Assembly: GCF_003259375.1 (NCBI RefSeq)
Contig: NZ_QLLN01000007.1
Coordinates: 270,654-334,653, forward strand
DNA length: 64,000 nucleotides
Origin: Arenibacter echinorum
Lineage (GTDB): Bacteria > Bacteroidota > Bacteroidia > Flavobacteriales > Flavobacteriaceae
Direction of reading: 5' to 3'
The position numbers and the translations under genes are program-made. Positions 1 to 9,364 of this stretch are shown here, one piece after another. The number at the start of each line of letters is the position of its first letter. The first letter of the stretch is position 1. The notes beneath the pieces are model-generated. The model saw only the letters and a program-made list of their open reading frames with translations. It had not been told where the DNA came from and did no database searches.

Positions 1-1076
1 TTCATTAACTTACCCTCCACATTATACAGATAAATATGCTTAAACCCATCCTTCTCACTGGTCCAGATAAAGCTATCATCGGCCAAAAAAGTAAGATCGT
101 CGGCAACGCTAACATAGGCCTCATCCGTTTCTTCCAATAATATATTGCTTTTATTATTAATTGCATTCACAGCATATAACCTTAGATTGTTCTGGTGTCG
201 GTTCAGGGTCTGGACACTTAGAAAATGGGGATCGTTCATCCATTTTATTCTAGGGATATAATATGGATCATCCAAATCAACCTGGGAAATATGGTAAGTA
301 TCCATATCCACTATATGGAGTGAAACTTCGGAATTGACCTCTCCTGCCTTAGGATATTTGAAGATGGTTTGGGTCTGGTAAAGATTGCTGCCGTAAACAT
401 CCACGGAAAATTCCGGAACATCGGTTTCATCGAATCGTATGAATACCAGTTTAGACCCATCGGAATTCCACTCAAATGCCTTTACAAAGGCAAACTCTTC
501 CTCGTAGACCCAGTCCGTTATCCCATTGATTATCTTATTTTTTACCCCATCCAAGGTAAGTTGCTTGGTATAATTGGTGGCTATATCCCAGACAAAAATA
601 TTGTTGTTCTGTACATAGGCCACTTTGCTTCCATCCGGAGAAAGGGAAGGTTCCTGAATTTTAGAATTTGAAACAGCGGAGATTTTTTTTGATTTCAGGT
701 CGTATACATAAAAATATCCCAAGGTAGATCGCCTAAAGATAGGCTCAACTGATGTGGCCAACAATAATTTGGATTCGTCCTCACTAAACTCATAGGAAGT
801 AAAATAGGGTACCGAACTTGACGAAGAAACTATTGTTTCCAGTTTATTTTGGGTCTTGTAATCATATTTTTGGATAGATGAAGTAGCCGTTGCCTTATCC
901 ACACTTAGAATTGTGTATTGTTTTCCATTTTTTAAGGACCGCAATTTATCCAAACCCTCAACGCTAAAAGTACCATCATAAATTTCTTCCAGGGAAAGTT
1001 GTTTATTTTGGGCCAATAGAAAGGAAAAATGACACAAAAGAAATACTATTGGCAATAGCAAGGGGGATTTTCTCAC
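1..1076 (-). CDS. Dipeptidyl peptidase IV (S9B family), N-terminal part
   Basis: The reading frame is open to the left window edge, so only about 358 N-terminal residues are present. It begins with GTG at 1076; a TAA lies in frame five codons upstream, so no ATG start is available. The N-terminus is a typical Sec signal peptide ending near LLAQ. The rest has repeating blade-like segments (for example SLSPDGSKVAYV) of the DPP-IV beta-propeller. DWVYEEEF at residues 188-195 matches the Glu-Glu motif that in DPP-IV enzymes binds the substrate amino terminus. The C-terminal serine hydrolase domain with Ser/Asp/His would lie outside the window. Predicted role: periplasmic or surface removal of N-terminal dipeptides, preferably Xaa-Pro. 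It is divergent from the mevalonate genes. Confidence 0.85.
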   Translation of the reverse strand, partial: MRKSPLLLPIVFLLCHFSFLLAQNKQLSLEEIYDGTFSVEGLDKLRSLKNGKQYTILSVDKATATSSIQKYDYKTQNKLETIVSSSSSVPYFTSYEFSEDESKLLLATSVEPIFRRSTLGYFYVYDLKSKKISAVSNSKIQEPSLSPDGSKVAYVQNNNIFVWDIATNYTKQLTLDGVKNKIINGITDWVYEEEFAFVKAFEWNSDGSKLVFIRFDETDVPEFSVDVYGSNLYQTQTIFKYPKAGEVNSEVSLHIVDMDTYHISQVDLDDPYYIPRIKWMNDPHFLSVQTLNRHQNNLRLYAVNAINNKSNILLEETDEAYVSVADDLTFLADDSFIWTSEKDGFKHIYLYNVEGKLM

Positions 1077-1296
1077 AAAAACAAAGTTTTATTGGGTTTA
1101 ATTTTACTGAAATACATCTAAAGGAATTTCAGTATTTTCAAAAATTTATTCAAATCTCCAAGTTTACTAAAAAATCCACAAAGAAAAAGACTTGACAGTA
1201 AAAAAATAACATTTTATAACCTTTTTAAACCCATTTTAAGATGTATCGTGATTTGGCACCATATTACTATCTTTACACAAAGAAATCGAAAACCTA

Positions 1297-2619
1297 ATGA
1301 CCACACCTATAGAAGGATTTTCCAAATTGTCCAAAGCCGACAAAATTAACTGGATTGCCCAACAGTATACCCAACACCCCAAGGAAACTATTGCCATTTT
1401 AAAACAGTATTGGAACGCTGATGAAAAATTGCAGAATTTACATGATGAATTCATTGAAAATACCATCACCAACTTTTATTTACCCCTAGGGATTGCACCC
1501 AATTTTCTCATTAACAACAAACTTTACGCCATTCCAATGGCCATTGAAGAAAGTTCTGTGGTTGCAGCAGCCAGTAAGGCTGCAAAATTTTGGCAGACCC
1601 GTGGCGGCTTTAAGACTACCATTCTGGGAACTGAAAAAGTAGGTCAGGTACATTTCATGTATCACGGCGATAGCGAAAAACTTACTAAATTTTTCAAGCT
1701 TGTGAAGCCGAGATTGATCAACAGTGTAGCTCCCATTGTCAAAAACATGGAAAAAAGAGGCGGTGGAATAAAAAATATTGAATTAAGGGATAAAACATCT
1801 GATTTGGATGACTATTTCCAACTGCATTGCACATTTGAAACCCTGGATGCCATGGGAGCCAATTTCATAAACTCCTGTTTGGAAGGGTTTGCCCAAAGCC
1901 TAAAGGAAGAAGCCCTGGGTTATGAAAAATTTACGGATAGGGAGAAAGATATTGAAATAGTCATGAGTATTCTTTCCAATTACATCCCGAACTGCGTGGT
2001 AAAGGCAGAAGTAAGCTGTCCCGTTTCCGAGTTGAAGGCCCACCATGGCATTACTGCCGAGGATTTTGCCAAAAAAATTGTGCGAGCCGTAAATATTGCA
2101 AAAGTGGAACCCTACAGGGCAGTTACACATAACAAAGGGATCATGAATGGTATTGATGCCGTAGTTTTGGCTACGGGAAACGATTTTAGGGCCATAGAAG
2201 CAGGGGCTCACGCCTATGCATCAAAAGATGGACGCTATACCAGTCTTACACACGCCAGTATAGAAAACGGAATATTTAAATTCTGGATAGAGATTCCCTT
2301 GGCCCTGGGAACGGTAGGTGGCCTAACCACATTACATCCACTGGTAAAACTTGCCTTGGAAATATTACAAAATCCTACCGCAAAAGAGCTAATGCAAATT
2401 GTAGCCGTAGCCGGACTCGCTCAAAACTTTGGCGCCGTTCGTTCTTTGGTAACCACAGGTATCCAACAAGGACATATGAAAATGCATTTATTGAATATAT
2501 TGAACCAATTGGGCGCTACGGAAGAAGAAAAAATAAGCTTGGTGGACTATTTTAAAAAGCACACAGCCTCCCACAGCGCAGTAGTATTAGCTTTTGAAGA
2601 ATTGAGAAATAAAAAATGA
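1297..2619 (+). CDS. mvaA: Hydroxymethylglutaryl-CoA reductase, class II
   Basis: 440 aa, the size of class II (bacterial) HMG-CoA reductases. It interconverts HMG-CoA and mevalonate, the committing step of the mevalonate route to isoprenoids, in the cytoplasm. Visible family segments: PLGIAPNFLI near residue 63, IEESSVVAAASKAAK (region of the catalytic Glu), HNKGIMNGIDAVVLATGND (region of the catalytic Lys and Asp), and QGHMKMH toward the C-terminus (catalytic His region). There is no signal peptide or membrane segment, unlike class I enzymes. Its stop overlaps the start of the following GHMP kinase by four bases (ATGA), showing translational coupling. Having this gene implies the mevalonate rather than the MEP route, as is common in Flavobacteriia. 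Confidence 0.95.
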   Translation: MTTPIEGFSKLSKADKINWIAQQYTQHPKETIAILKQYWNADEKLQNLHDEFIENTITNFYLPLGIAPNFLINNKLYAIPMAIEESSVVAAASKAAKFWQTRGGFKTTILGTEKVGQVHFMYHGDSEKLTKFFKLVKPRLINSVAPIVKNMEKRGGGIKNIELRDKTSDLDDYFQLHCTFETLDAMGANFINSCLEGFAQSLKEEALGYEKFTDREKDIEIVMSILSNYIPNCVVKAEVSCPVSELKAHHGITAEDFAKKIVRAVNIAKVEPYRAVTHNKGIMNGIDAVVLATGNDFRAIEAGAHAYASKDGRYTSLTHASIENGIFKFWIEIPLALGTVGGLTTLHPLVKLALEILQNPTAKELMQIVAVAGLAQNFGAVRSLVTTGIQQGHMKMHLLNILNQLGATEEEKISLVDYFKKHTASHSAVVLAFEELRNKK

Positions 2620-3539
2620 TAGAACAATATTACAGTAACGGAAAACTATTGATTACCGGGGAATATCTAGTTTTGGATGGCGCCAAAAGTTTAGCAATAC
2701 CCACCCTATACGGCCAATCATTATCCGTAAAAGAGAATCAGGACGGGTTGCTGACATGGAAAAGTTTGGATGAAAAAGGAAAGTCCTGGTTTGAATGCAC
2801 TTATGAATTACATGATTTTAGTCCCGTTTCCAGTAACAAGTTTTCCGAGGAGACATTGATTGTATCAGACACCCTACGAAAGATTCTTTTGGAAGCGCGA
2901 AATTTGAACCCTAGCTTTTTAAATACTTCACAAGGCTACGAAATTACCACGGCACTGAACTTTCCGAGGGATTGGGGTTTGGGATCTTCATCTACCTTGA
3001 TCAACAACATTGCCCAATGGGCCCAGATAAATGCCTATGCGCTACTATGGAACGCCTTCACAGGTAGTGGGTACGATATTGCCTGTGCGCAAAATAATTC
3101 TCCGATTACCTACCAATTAAAGAACAACAGACCAATTGTACAACCGGCATCCTTCAACCCTACATTTAAAAACGACCTATACTTTGTATATCTAAATCAA
3201 AAACAGAACAGTAGGGAAGGCATTGCCCAATATCGCAAAACAGAATTCAACACCTTTTCCGCAATATCCCAAATTAACAGTATAACCGAACGCATATTGA
3301 CCTGCTCCCGGCTGTCGCAATTTGATAAGCTCATTAAAAAACATGAATTAATTCTAAGCGAGATCCTAGGAATCCCCACGGTCAAAGAACGGTTGTTCCC
3401 GGATTTCAAAGGGGCTATTAAAAGTTTAGGGGCCTGGGGAGGGGATTTTATATTGGCCACCGGTAACAAAACCACTCCAGATTACTTTAGGGAAAAGGGG
3501 TTTACCACAGTTATTCCTTATTCAAAAATGGCAAAATAA
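2616..3539 (+). CDS. GHMP family kinase (mevalonate-pathway type)
   Basis: 307 aa. The N-terminus (GKLLITGEYLVLDGAKSLAIP) is the GHMP-kinase substrate motif, GLGSSST starting at Gly121 is the ATP-binding motif 2, and GAWGGDFILATG near the C-terminus is motif 3. The GYDIAC segment is also typical of flavobacterial members. The four-base overlap with mvaA strongly suggests it phosphorylates mevalonate or phosphomevalonate. The sequence alone does not tell mevalonate kinase from phosphomevalonate kinase, so no symbol is given. Transcription probably ends at the perfect hairpin just downstream. Confidence 0.85.
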   Translation: MIEQYYSNGKLLITGEYLVLDGAKSLAIPTLYGQSLSVKENQDGLLTWKSLDEKGKSWFECTYELHDFSPVSSNKFSEETLIVSDTLRKILLEARNLNPSFLNTSQGYEITTALNFPRDWGLGSSSTLINNIAQWAQINAYALLWNAFTGSGYDIACAQNNSPITYQLKNNRPIVQPASFNPTFKNDLYFVYLNQKQNSREGIAQYRKTEFNTFSAISQINSITERILTCSRLSQFDKLIKKHELILSEILGIPTVKERLFPDFKGAIKSLGAWGGDFILATGNKTTPDYFREKGFTTVIPYSKMAK

Positions 3540-3573
3540 CCTGATTAATTTCATTCGAAAGTAGCCAAAAGAC

Positions 3574-3617
3574 CATAAACAATAAAGCCTCCCAATTGGG
3601 AGGCTTTATTGTTTATG
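3574..3617. terminator. Bidirectional rho-independent terminator (44-nt perfect palindrome)
   Basis: All 22 base pairs match around the centre between 3595 and 3596. The core is GCCTCCC/GGGAGGC, flanked by A-rich bases on the left and T-rich bases on the right, so either strand gives a GC stem followed by a U-rich tract. It sits between the convergent GHMP kinase (+) and ppiD-like (-) genes and can serve both. Confidence 0.9.
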
Positions 3618-3633
3618 CATAACTTAGGTTCTA

Positions 3634-5751
3634 TTAATAAAATATTGCTCTTTTGTCCTCTATAGTAGAAGCTTCCTTTAAGGCATTGTAAACCGCGAAG
3701 TTTACTCTACCGGCAGCACTGGCCTGTAAATTATTGGCATAGGTACTGTAGTTATCCAATTTGGCAGCTTCTTCCTTTTTAGTGACCGTTAACATATATA
3801 CACCACTATCTCCCTTAATTAAACCAGAGGTAGCCCCTTGCTCCATGGCAAAAGCAGTTCCAACTACAAAAGCCTCCGACCCAGCACCCGGAATGATAGG
3901 GGATTTCATGGTCAAAGCAGAAGCCGTAGAAGCAATAACATTGTTATCCTTGGCGAAACTTTCCATAGTTTTTCCTTTATTGGCTTCTATAATTTGTGCC
4001 GCCTTTTTTTCCTTTCTCAATTTTGGAAGTACCAAAGCTGATGCGTCTTCTACGCTCATAAGGCCTTCAGCATACTTCGCAGTCAATCTCACAACGGCAT
4101 ATCCATTGTTTATATTGAACCTTTTAACCTCGCCCAATTTGGTGTCATCGTTAAACGCCCATTGAACAATAGCACGTTGGGCCGAAAGCCCTGGCAGGTT
4201 TTCATCCATTGCCTTAATCTTATTTACCGGCCTAACCACGAAATTATTTTCTTTGGCAGCTACGGCAAAATCTTTATCCGAGGTAGTTTCCATTTCAAAT
4301 TTGGTAGCCTCGGTGAACAAAGTATTGATAGTTTCTTCGGAAGGCTCTATTTCCCTTGCCAAAGTAGCAATTCTAACAATATCCTGTTTGTCATCTATCT
4401 TAACGATGTGGAATCCAAAATCCGTCTCTACCAAACCTATGGCTCCAACAGGATTGCTAAATGTAAAGTCGTTAAATGGTGCTACCATAACCCCTTCCTG
4501 ATTATATCCAAGGTCACCACCTTGGGGTGCAGAAGGTCCGTCAGAATTATCTCTGGCCAATTCGGCAAAAACAGTCCCAGAACGCTTTGCCTCAGTTAAC
4601 AATTCCTTAGCTTTTGCCTCAGCTTCCTCTTTAGTACGGGTAACCTCTGGATTAGCACGTTGAGCGCCTGCATAAGAAATTAGGATATGACTGGATTTTA
4701 CAGTACCATTTGCCTTTCTATCCATCATTTTGGAAACCTTAAAGTAATCCCCGTCACGATAAGTACCGAACATACTTCCTTTTTCCAAGGCCATTAGCGT
4801 ATCCGCAAATTTAGCGGGCAAATCTTTCTTTGCCTTATAAATGGTATCGTATTTTATATCCGAATTTCTATCCAAGAAGGCAATCATATCAGTTGTATTC
4901 TTGAAGCCTTTAATTGAATCGTTTGCGTCTTTTTGAGCATTGTACTCAACCCGATCCTCCATAAGTTTGTTAATTTCTTCCTTTACTGCATTCTCGTCTT
5001 CCAAAGAAGGCTTTTCCTCAAAATATACAAACTCCACATCCCTGGATCTATCTTGTTTATAATCTTTCTTATGATCATTGACATAGGCCTCGATTTCTTT
5101 CTTGGTAACCGCTATTGAAGAATCAGGAATAGAAGTAAAAGGCACACGCACATACTTAATATCCACTTTATCATTGGCCAATTTATAATCCAATTCTCCT
5201 TCTTTCAGGGTTGAACCAACACCTGCTTTTATAAGGTTAAAATAGGTCTGCTCCTTTGCATTCTGAATTATGGCCTGTTCATCCTGTAACCATAAAGCGT
5301 AACGACCTGGGTTGTTTGCTTTCCAATCGGCCACAGCTTCCCTAAATTTATTTTCATCGAAAACACCGCTGGCGTTGTGAAATTCAGGATTTTGAACATA
5401 GGAAGGAATAGTTTTAATGTAGTTTATTATCTGATCCTGTTCTATATTGATACCCAACTCCTCAAATTGCTGATCAAGAATGGTATTCCTAACTTGCCTA
5501 TCCCAGACCTGATTGACCAATTGCATTGAAGAAGCAGTAGGACCGGCCATTCTAGAATACGCCTCCACATCCCTTCTAAATTGATCTATGGAAATTTCGT
5601 CCCCATTGATCTCTGCTACGGAAGAACCAACCTTTCCACCACCCAATTCATTGCTGCTGAACACTCCTGAAATTACGAATGCGAACAAAGCCAAACCAAT
5701 GATTAAAATTAAAACGGTAGTTCGTTTCCTTATATTCTCTAAAATTGCCAT
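3634..5751 (-). CDS. ppiD: PpiD/SurA-like peptidyl-prolyl isomerase (membrane-anchored foldase)
   Basis: 705 aa. One N-terminal membrane anchor (about residues 12-32, LILIIGLALFAFVISGVF) is followed by a SurA_N-like chaperone region and a parvulin-type rotamase domain beginning near residue 350 (VKSSHILISYAG ... GGDLGYNQEG ... FGFHIVKIDD). A long helical C-terminal region follows. This layout matches PpiD, an inner-membrane-tethered periplasmic chaperone for outer-membrane and secreted proteins. It is the last gene of a long minus-strand run that also encodes LptC, which fits an envelope-assembly role. The 104-bp gap to the upstream corC-like gene suggests it may also have its own promoter. 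Confidence 0.88.
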   Translation of the reverse strand: MAILENIRKRTTVLILIIGLALFAFVISGVFSSNELGGGKVGSSVAEINGDEISIDQFRRDVEAYSRMAGPTASSMQLVNQVWDRQVRNTILDQQFEELGINIEQDQIINYIKTIPSYVQNPEFHNASGVFDENKFREAVADWKANNPGRYALWLQDEQAIIQNAKEQTYFNLIKAGVGSTLKEGELDYKLANDKVDIKYVRVPFTSIPDSSIAVTKKEIEAYVNDHKKDYKQDRSRDVEFVYFEEKPSLEDENAVKEEINKLMEDRVEYNAQKDANDSIKGFKNTTDMIAFLDRNSDIKYDTIYKAKKDLPAKFADTLMALEKGSMFGTYRDGDYFKVSKMMDRKANGTVKSSHILISYAGAQRANPEVTRTKEEAEAKAKELLTEAKRSGTVFAELARDNSDGPSAPQGGDLGYNQEGVMVAPFNDFTFSNPVGAIGLVETDFGFHIVKIDDKQDIVRIATLAREIEPSEETINTLFTEATKFEMETTSDKDFAVAAKENNFVVRPVNKIKAMDENLPGLSAQRAIVQWAFNDDTKLGEVKRFNINNGYAVVRLTAKYAEGLMSVEDASALVLPKLRKEKKAAQIIEANKGKTMESFAKDNNVIASTASALTMKSPIIPGAGSEAFVVGTAFAMEQGATSGLIKGDSGVYMLTVTKKEEAAKLDNYSTYANNLQASAAGRVNFAVYNALKEASTIEDKRAIFY

Positions 5752-5855
5752 TATGTAAACTGTTTAAATTTATCCCGTTACTATCGGGAGGCGAAATTAC
5801 TACTTTCTTTTGAAATAATAAAAACTAAAAAAACCAAAAAAAATTCCTCAAATAC

Positions 5856-7148
5856 CTACTCATCGTCCAGCACTACCAAGGACACCATATCTATTTTATT
5901 ACTTGAAACTTCCAACACCACAAAAAGGAAATTGCCGATCTTAATCTCGGAATCCTTTTCTGGAATCTCTCCGGTTTCATTAATGATCAAACCTCCCAAT
6001 GTTTCGTACTCATCACTTTCCGGAAGCTCCAATTTATATTTTTCATTAATATAATCTACTTCCAGTCTACCAGAAAACTTATAGGAGTTTTCATTTATCT
6101 GCTCTTCAAACAAGTCGGTAGTATCATGTTCATCCTCTATGTCACCAAAAAGTACCTCCACAATATCCTCAACCGTCATTACCCCGGAAGTGCCGCCATA
6201 CTCGTCCAGAACTACCGCGATACTCTTTCTTTTTTTGGTCAAAATATTAAGAATATCATTGATCAACATTGTTTCCGGAACAAACTCTACGGGCAATAGG
6301 ATACTTTTTATGGTTTTAGGTTTTTTGAAAAGCTCATAGGAATGCACGTAACCAATAATGTTGTCTATGGTATCCTTGAATACCAATATTTTAGAATAGC
6401 CCGTTTCTGTAAAAAGCTTTGCCAAGTTTTTAGGGGTCTCATGAAGTTCCACCGCCGCAATCTCCGTTCTTGGCACCATTACCTCCCTGGCCTTTACCCC
6501 TGAGAACTCCAAGGCATTTTGAAAAATTTGTATTTCGGAATCCACCTCATCTTCCTTTTCTACAGCTTCCATTTGTTCGGTGATATAATCACCCAATTCT
6601 ATTTTGCTAAAGGCCAATTGCACCTCATCCCCATCTGTCTTAAAGAGCACCTTTAGAATTATATCGGAAATCCAAATAACGAAATCCGATATTACAGAAA
6701 ATAATACATAGAAAATATAGGCAGGTATTGCCAACAACCTTAGCATAGTGTTGCTGTATATCTGAAACAATACCTTGGGCAAAAACTCTGCGGTCAATAA
6801 AATAATCAAGGTAGAGATAACGGTTTGGGTCAGCAAGCTGAAATCGGTAAGCATTAAACTTAAAAAGCCACCTGGGGCCGACTCAATTCCCGAAAATAGG
6901 CTCATAAGAAGATCCCCCATAAAAAGTCCATATACCACTAAGGCAATATTGTTGCCAATAAGCATGGTAGCAATGAACTTAGAAGGTTTTTTGGTAAGGC
7001 GGGTCAGCACTTTGGGCAGAAACCCATCTTGCTTTTTTTCTATTTCTATGTGAATTTTATTCGCAGAAATAAAGGCTATTTCCATTCCTGAGAAAAAAGC
7101 CGAAAACAGCAATGAAATAACAATGATAATAACAATATATGCCTCCAA
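5856..7148 (-). CDS. HlyC/CorC family (CNNM-type) membrane protein
   Basis: 430 aa. Domains in order: DUF21/CNNM transmembrane region (about 1-190, four hydrophobic helices), a pair of CBS domains (about 205-335, with VMVPRTEIAAV and VLDEYGGTSGVMTVEDIVE), and a C-terminal CorC_HlyC domain (about 345-425, ending in a beta-rich segment). Family members are linked to divalent-cation (Mg/Co) transport or gliding motility (GldE); no gldD neighbour is visible, so I do not call it GldE. The start is TTG at 7148, two bases after the stop of the 67-aa gene; the next Met (residue 22) would remove the first membrane helix. Confidence 0.85.
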   Translation of the reverse strand: MEAYIVIIIVISLLFSAFFSGMEIAFISANKIHIEIEKKQDGFLPKVLTRLTKKPSKFIATMLIGNNIALVVYGLFMGDLLMSLFSGIESAPGGFLSLMLTDFSLLTQTVISTLIILLTAEFLPKVLFQIYSNTMLRLLAIPAYIFYVLFSVISDFVIWISDIILKVLFKTDGDEVQLAFSKIELGDYITEQMEAVEKEDEVDSEIQIFQNALEFSGVKAREVMVPRTEIAAVELHETPKNLAKLFTETGYSKILVFKDTIDNIIGYVHSYELFKKPKTIKSILLPVEFVPETMLINDILNILTKKRKSIAVVLDEYGGTSGVMTVEDIVEVLFGDIEDEHDTTDLFEEQINENSYKFSGRLEVDYINEKYKLELPESDEYETLGGLIINETGEIPEKDSEIKIGNFLFVVLEVSSNKIDMVSLVVLDDE

Positions 7149-7150
7149 GA

Positions 7151-7354
7151 TTATTGTTTATTGTTTTTTTGGCGTTCTTCAAACCTTTTTCTATAGGTTT
7201 TCTTAAAAATGAACATCCCTATGGAAACAATTCCAAAGAAAACAAATAAATAGGCCCGTTGCCTATCTATGTTCCACTGTTCGTAAATCTCAAAAATGGA
7301 TACTACGGCCACAGCCAAATAAAGGTATTCCGTATATCTTAAAATCTTAATCAT
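7151..7354 (-). CDS. Small two-helix membrane protein, unknown function
   Basis: 67 aa with two predicted membrane segments (about residues 10-23, LYLAVAVVSIFEIY, and 35-50, YLFVFFGIVSIGMFIF) and a very basic tail (KKTYRKRFEERQKNNKQ). The start overlaps the end of lptC by eight bases, and its stop is two bases before the TTG start of the corC-like gene, so it is translationally embedded in the operon and very likely real. I do not recognise a named family. Its position between lptC and corC suggests an accessory envelope role, but this is inference. Confidence 0.75.
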   Translation of the reverse strand: MIKILRYTEYLYLAVAVVSIFEIYEQWNIDRQRAYLFVFFGIVSIGMFIFKKTYRKRFEERQKNNKQ

Positions 7355-7955
7355 TCTTCTTTTCTTTTATACTCATATAACCATAGGTCTTATTGGCATT
7401 AAAAAAACTAAAATCCCTATTAAAGTCCATTCCCTCACCATCCATTATGGTTCCTTCCTCCGGATTGGTATATTTGAATTTCTGTTGGGTAAAAATCCAA
7501 TCATTGGTTCTATCCCAATATAATTGTGGTGACTCCAACTTTTTTCCATCGCTGGACTCAATAACCACATTGCCCTGCAAATCTATTAAATTAGTACTGG
7601 AATACATAATTCCATAATCTGCGGTAACCGTACTCTTTTCTCCTTTTTCATCAAAAAACTCCAATTTGAGTCCATCGGGAAAAGTTCTATATGGAAAAAA
7701 AAGGTTGTCAAAATCATTACTGAGAGGACTCGTTAACACAGCAATTACATGCGCAGAAACCACCCCTTCATTTTTTTCCAGTTCATCGGTCTCCGTATAA
7801 GTTAAGGTGAAATCCTCAGCAACGGCACTGGGAAATATCTTTTTTATTGCCTCATCACCAACTCTCTTATAATTGTCTGCACAGGAATAAAAAAGCATTG
7901 CCATAGAAAATACTATGGCAATGCTCCTTAAATTATATAAATCTTCTTTTTTCAT
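7347..7955 (-). CDS. lptC: LPS export ABC transporter periplasmic protein LptC
   Basis: 202 aa. The N-terminal hydrophobic segment ends in a lipobox-like FYSC (Cys25), so this version may be a lipoprotein rather than a bitopic protein. The body has the LptC beta-jellyroll pattern: LKLEFFDEKGEKSTVTADYG, IDLQGNVVIESSDGKKLES, LYWDRTNDWIFTQ, and EGMDFNRDFSFF, the repeating strand order that forms the LPS groove. LptC receives LPS from LptBFG at the inner membrane and passes it to LptA. It follows the TPR gene by one base and overlaps the 67-aa gene by eight bases. Confidence 0.88.
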   Translation of the reverse strand: MKKEDLYNLRSIAIVFSMAMLFYSCADNYKRVGDEAIKKIFPSAVAEDFTLTYTETDELEKNEGVVSAHVIAVLTSPLSNDFDNLFFPYRTFPDGLKLEFFDEKGEKSTVTADYGIMYSSTNLIDLQGNVVIESSDGKKLESPQLYWDRTNDWIFTQQKFKYTNPEEGTIMDGEGMDFNRDFSFFNANKTYGYMSIKEKKND

Positions 7956-7956
7956 C

Positions 7957-9327
7957 TTATAGGCTGGGCACTTTTACACTACCACCAACCCAACAAGAGA
8001 AACTTACTGTTTTACCGGCCATACCGGAATTAAATATATCCGTTTTGGAAGGTGCCTTGGCTGAGTAACTAGCAGCTGCCTGACCTGCCCTACCACTTAA
8101 AGCTGGATCCACACGACCTGCTTGACGGGCCATTTCAGCAGCTTTCCAATAGATAGCTCTTTTTTCGAAAGGAGTACTTCCACATTCATTGGCGCTACTG
8201 GCATATAAACTGGCAATCAACAAATAGGCCTTACCATTGGAAGAATTGGCATCAATTGCCTTTTGGGCATAACTCCTAGCAGTAGATTTACTTTTCTTCA
8301 CGTAGCTATGGGCAATCTTGTAGGCGATATTGGATTTTTTTCTGGAATCGGTTTCCAAATCCAAAGCTTTGTTGAAATCCGCAAGGGCGCCATTGGTATC
8401 CCCGGCATTATTCTTAAGGGCACCAGCATACATATATGCGCTGGCGGAAGGCTCCATGGCCAATTGTACTTCAAATAGTTTCTTGAACATTGGATCTTCA
8501 GTACACTCTTTACTGTACATTCTTCCAACAGCTCTCTTGATCCAAGTTAAATCACTCTTTTTTGATTCAAAATTCTTTTGATACAAAGGAATTAAGTTTT
8601 CACAGTTCGCCAAAGCACCTAATTTACTGTCGATACTTTCAGCTATTTTACCATAGTTTTCAGAATAACTATTGTAAGAACTCAATTGCTTTTTCTCTTT
8701 TGAAGTCAAAGTTCCGGCATCTTCCTTAGGAAGAAGTTTGGTTATAACCTCTGTAAGCTTGTCATTTTCCTCATCTATCTTTTCGGTGATGTTGTCGTAT
8801 TTCTCAAATACTTCCTCCAAATCCTTTTTGCCTGCACTGTTTAAATCTACCAAGCTGGAGAAATATAAATATAAGGCCTTAGGGTTTTTAAAATTTGCCT
8901 TATCCTCTGTAAATGCTTTGTCTAGCTGAGAATAAATTTCCTCATCGGTGATCATTTTCTCATCATACTTCAACAATACCTTATCTATAATGGTCTCCGC
9001 AACGTCTGTCTTGGCAGGAAAGTACTTTGCCCTGTTATCATATAGTTCCATTAAGGCATTGATATTGGCAGTTTTGTCCGCTCCTGTAGATTTCTCAAGC
9101 CTATCCTTTAGAATCCGCTCACCATATAATATATTGGCCCAATTTAAGGTAGGACAATTATCATATACCATTTTCCATGGTGTATAAGCAGCCTCATAAT
9201 TCTTAACTTTCACATGTTCTGTGTAAATGGAAAGATTGGTCATACACTCCGGGTTTTGGGCTTGGGAATGCCCTAGACCCACAAATCCCATGGCGACTAT
9301 CGCTGTGATGTAGAGTTTCTTTTTCAT
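7957..9327 (-). CDS. Exported tetratricopeptide-repeat protein
   Basis: 456 aa with a Sec signal peptide (cleavage near HSQA-QNPE). Helical repeats run through most of the protein; the best TPR-like units are in the second half (for example SAYMYAGALKNNAGDTNGAL, IAYKIAHSYVKKSKSTARSY and a following SNGKAYLLIASLYASS unit). There is no enzymatic motif. The stop is one base from the lptC start and the upstream gene is an outer-membrane protein, so it probably acts in the periplasm as a scaffold in envelope assembly. The exact function is unknown. Confidence 0.75.
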   Translation of the reverse strand: MKKKLYITAIVAMGFVGLGHSQAQNPECMTNLSIYTEHVKVKNYEAAYTPWKMVYDNCPTLNWANILYGERILKDRLEKSTGADKTANINALMELYDNRAKYFPAKTDVAETIIDKVLLKYDEKMITDEEIYSQLDKAFTEDKANFKNPKALYLYFSSLVDLNSAGKKDLEEVFEKYDNITEKIDEENDKLTEVITKLLPKEDAGTLTSKEKKQLSSYNSYSENYGKIAESIDSKLGALANCENLIPLYQKNFESKKSDLTWIKRAVGRMYSKECTEDPMFKKLFEVQLAMEPSASAYMYAGALKNNAGDTNGALADFNKALDLETDSRKKSNIAYKIAHSYVKKSKSTARSYAQKAIDANSSNGKAYLLIASLYASSANECGSTPFEKRAIYWKAAEMARQAGRVDPALSGRAGQAAASYSAKAPSKTDIFNSGMAGKTVSFSCWVGGSVKVPSL

Positions 9328-9364
9328 CTGTCTGTTTATTTTAAGGTGGTTAAAGTAATAATTT

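Noticed and set aside
5773..5789. Small hairpin (TCCCG ... CGGGA) before the PpiD-like gene
   Set aside because: Only five base pairs with a 7-nt loop and no T tract; too weak to call a terminator or regulatory element.
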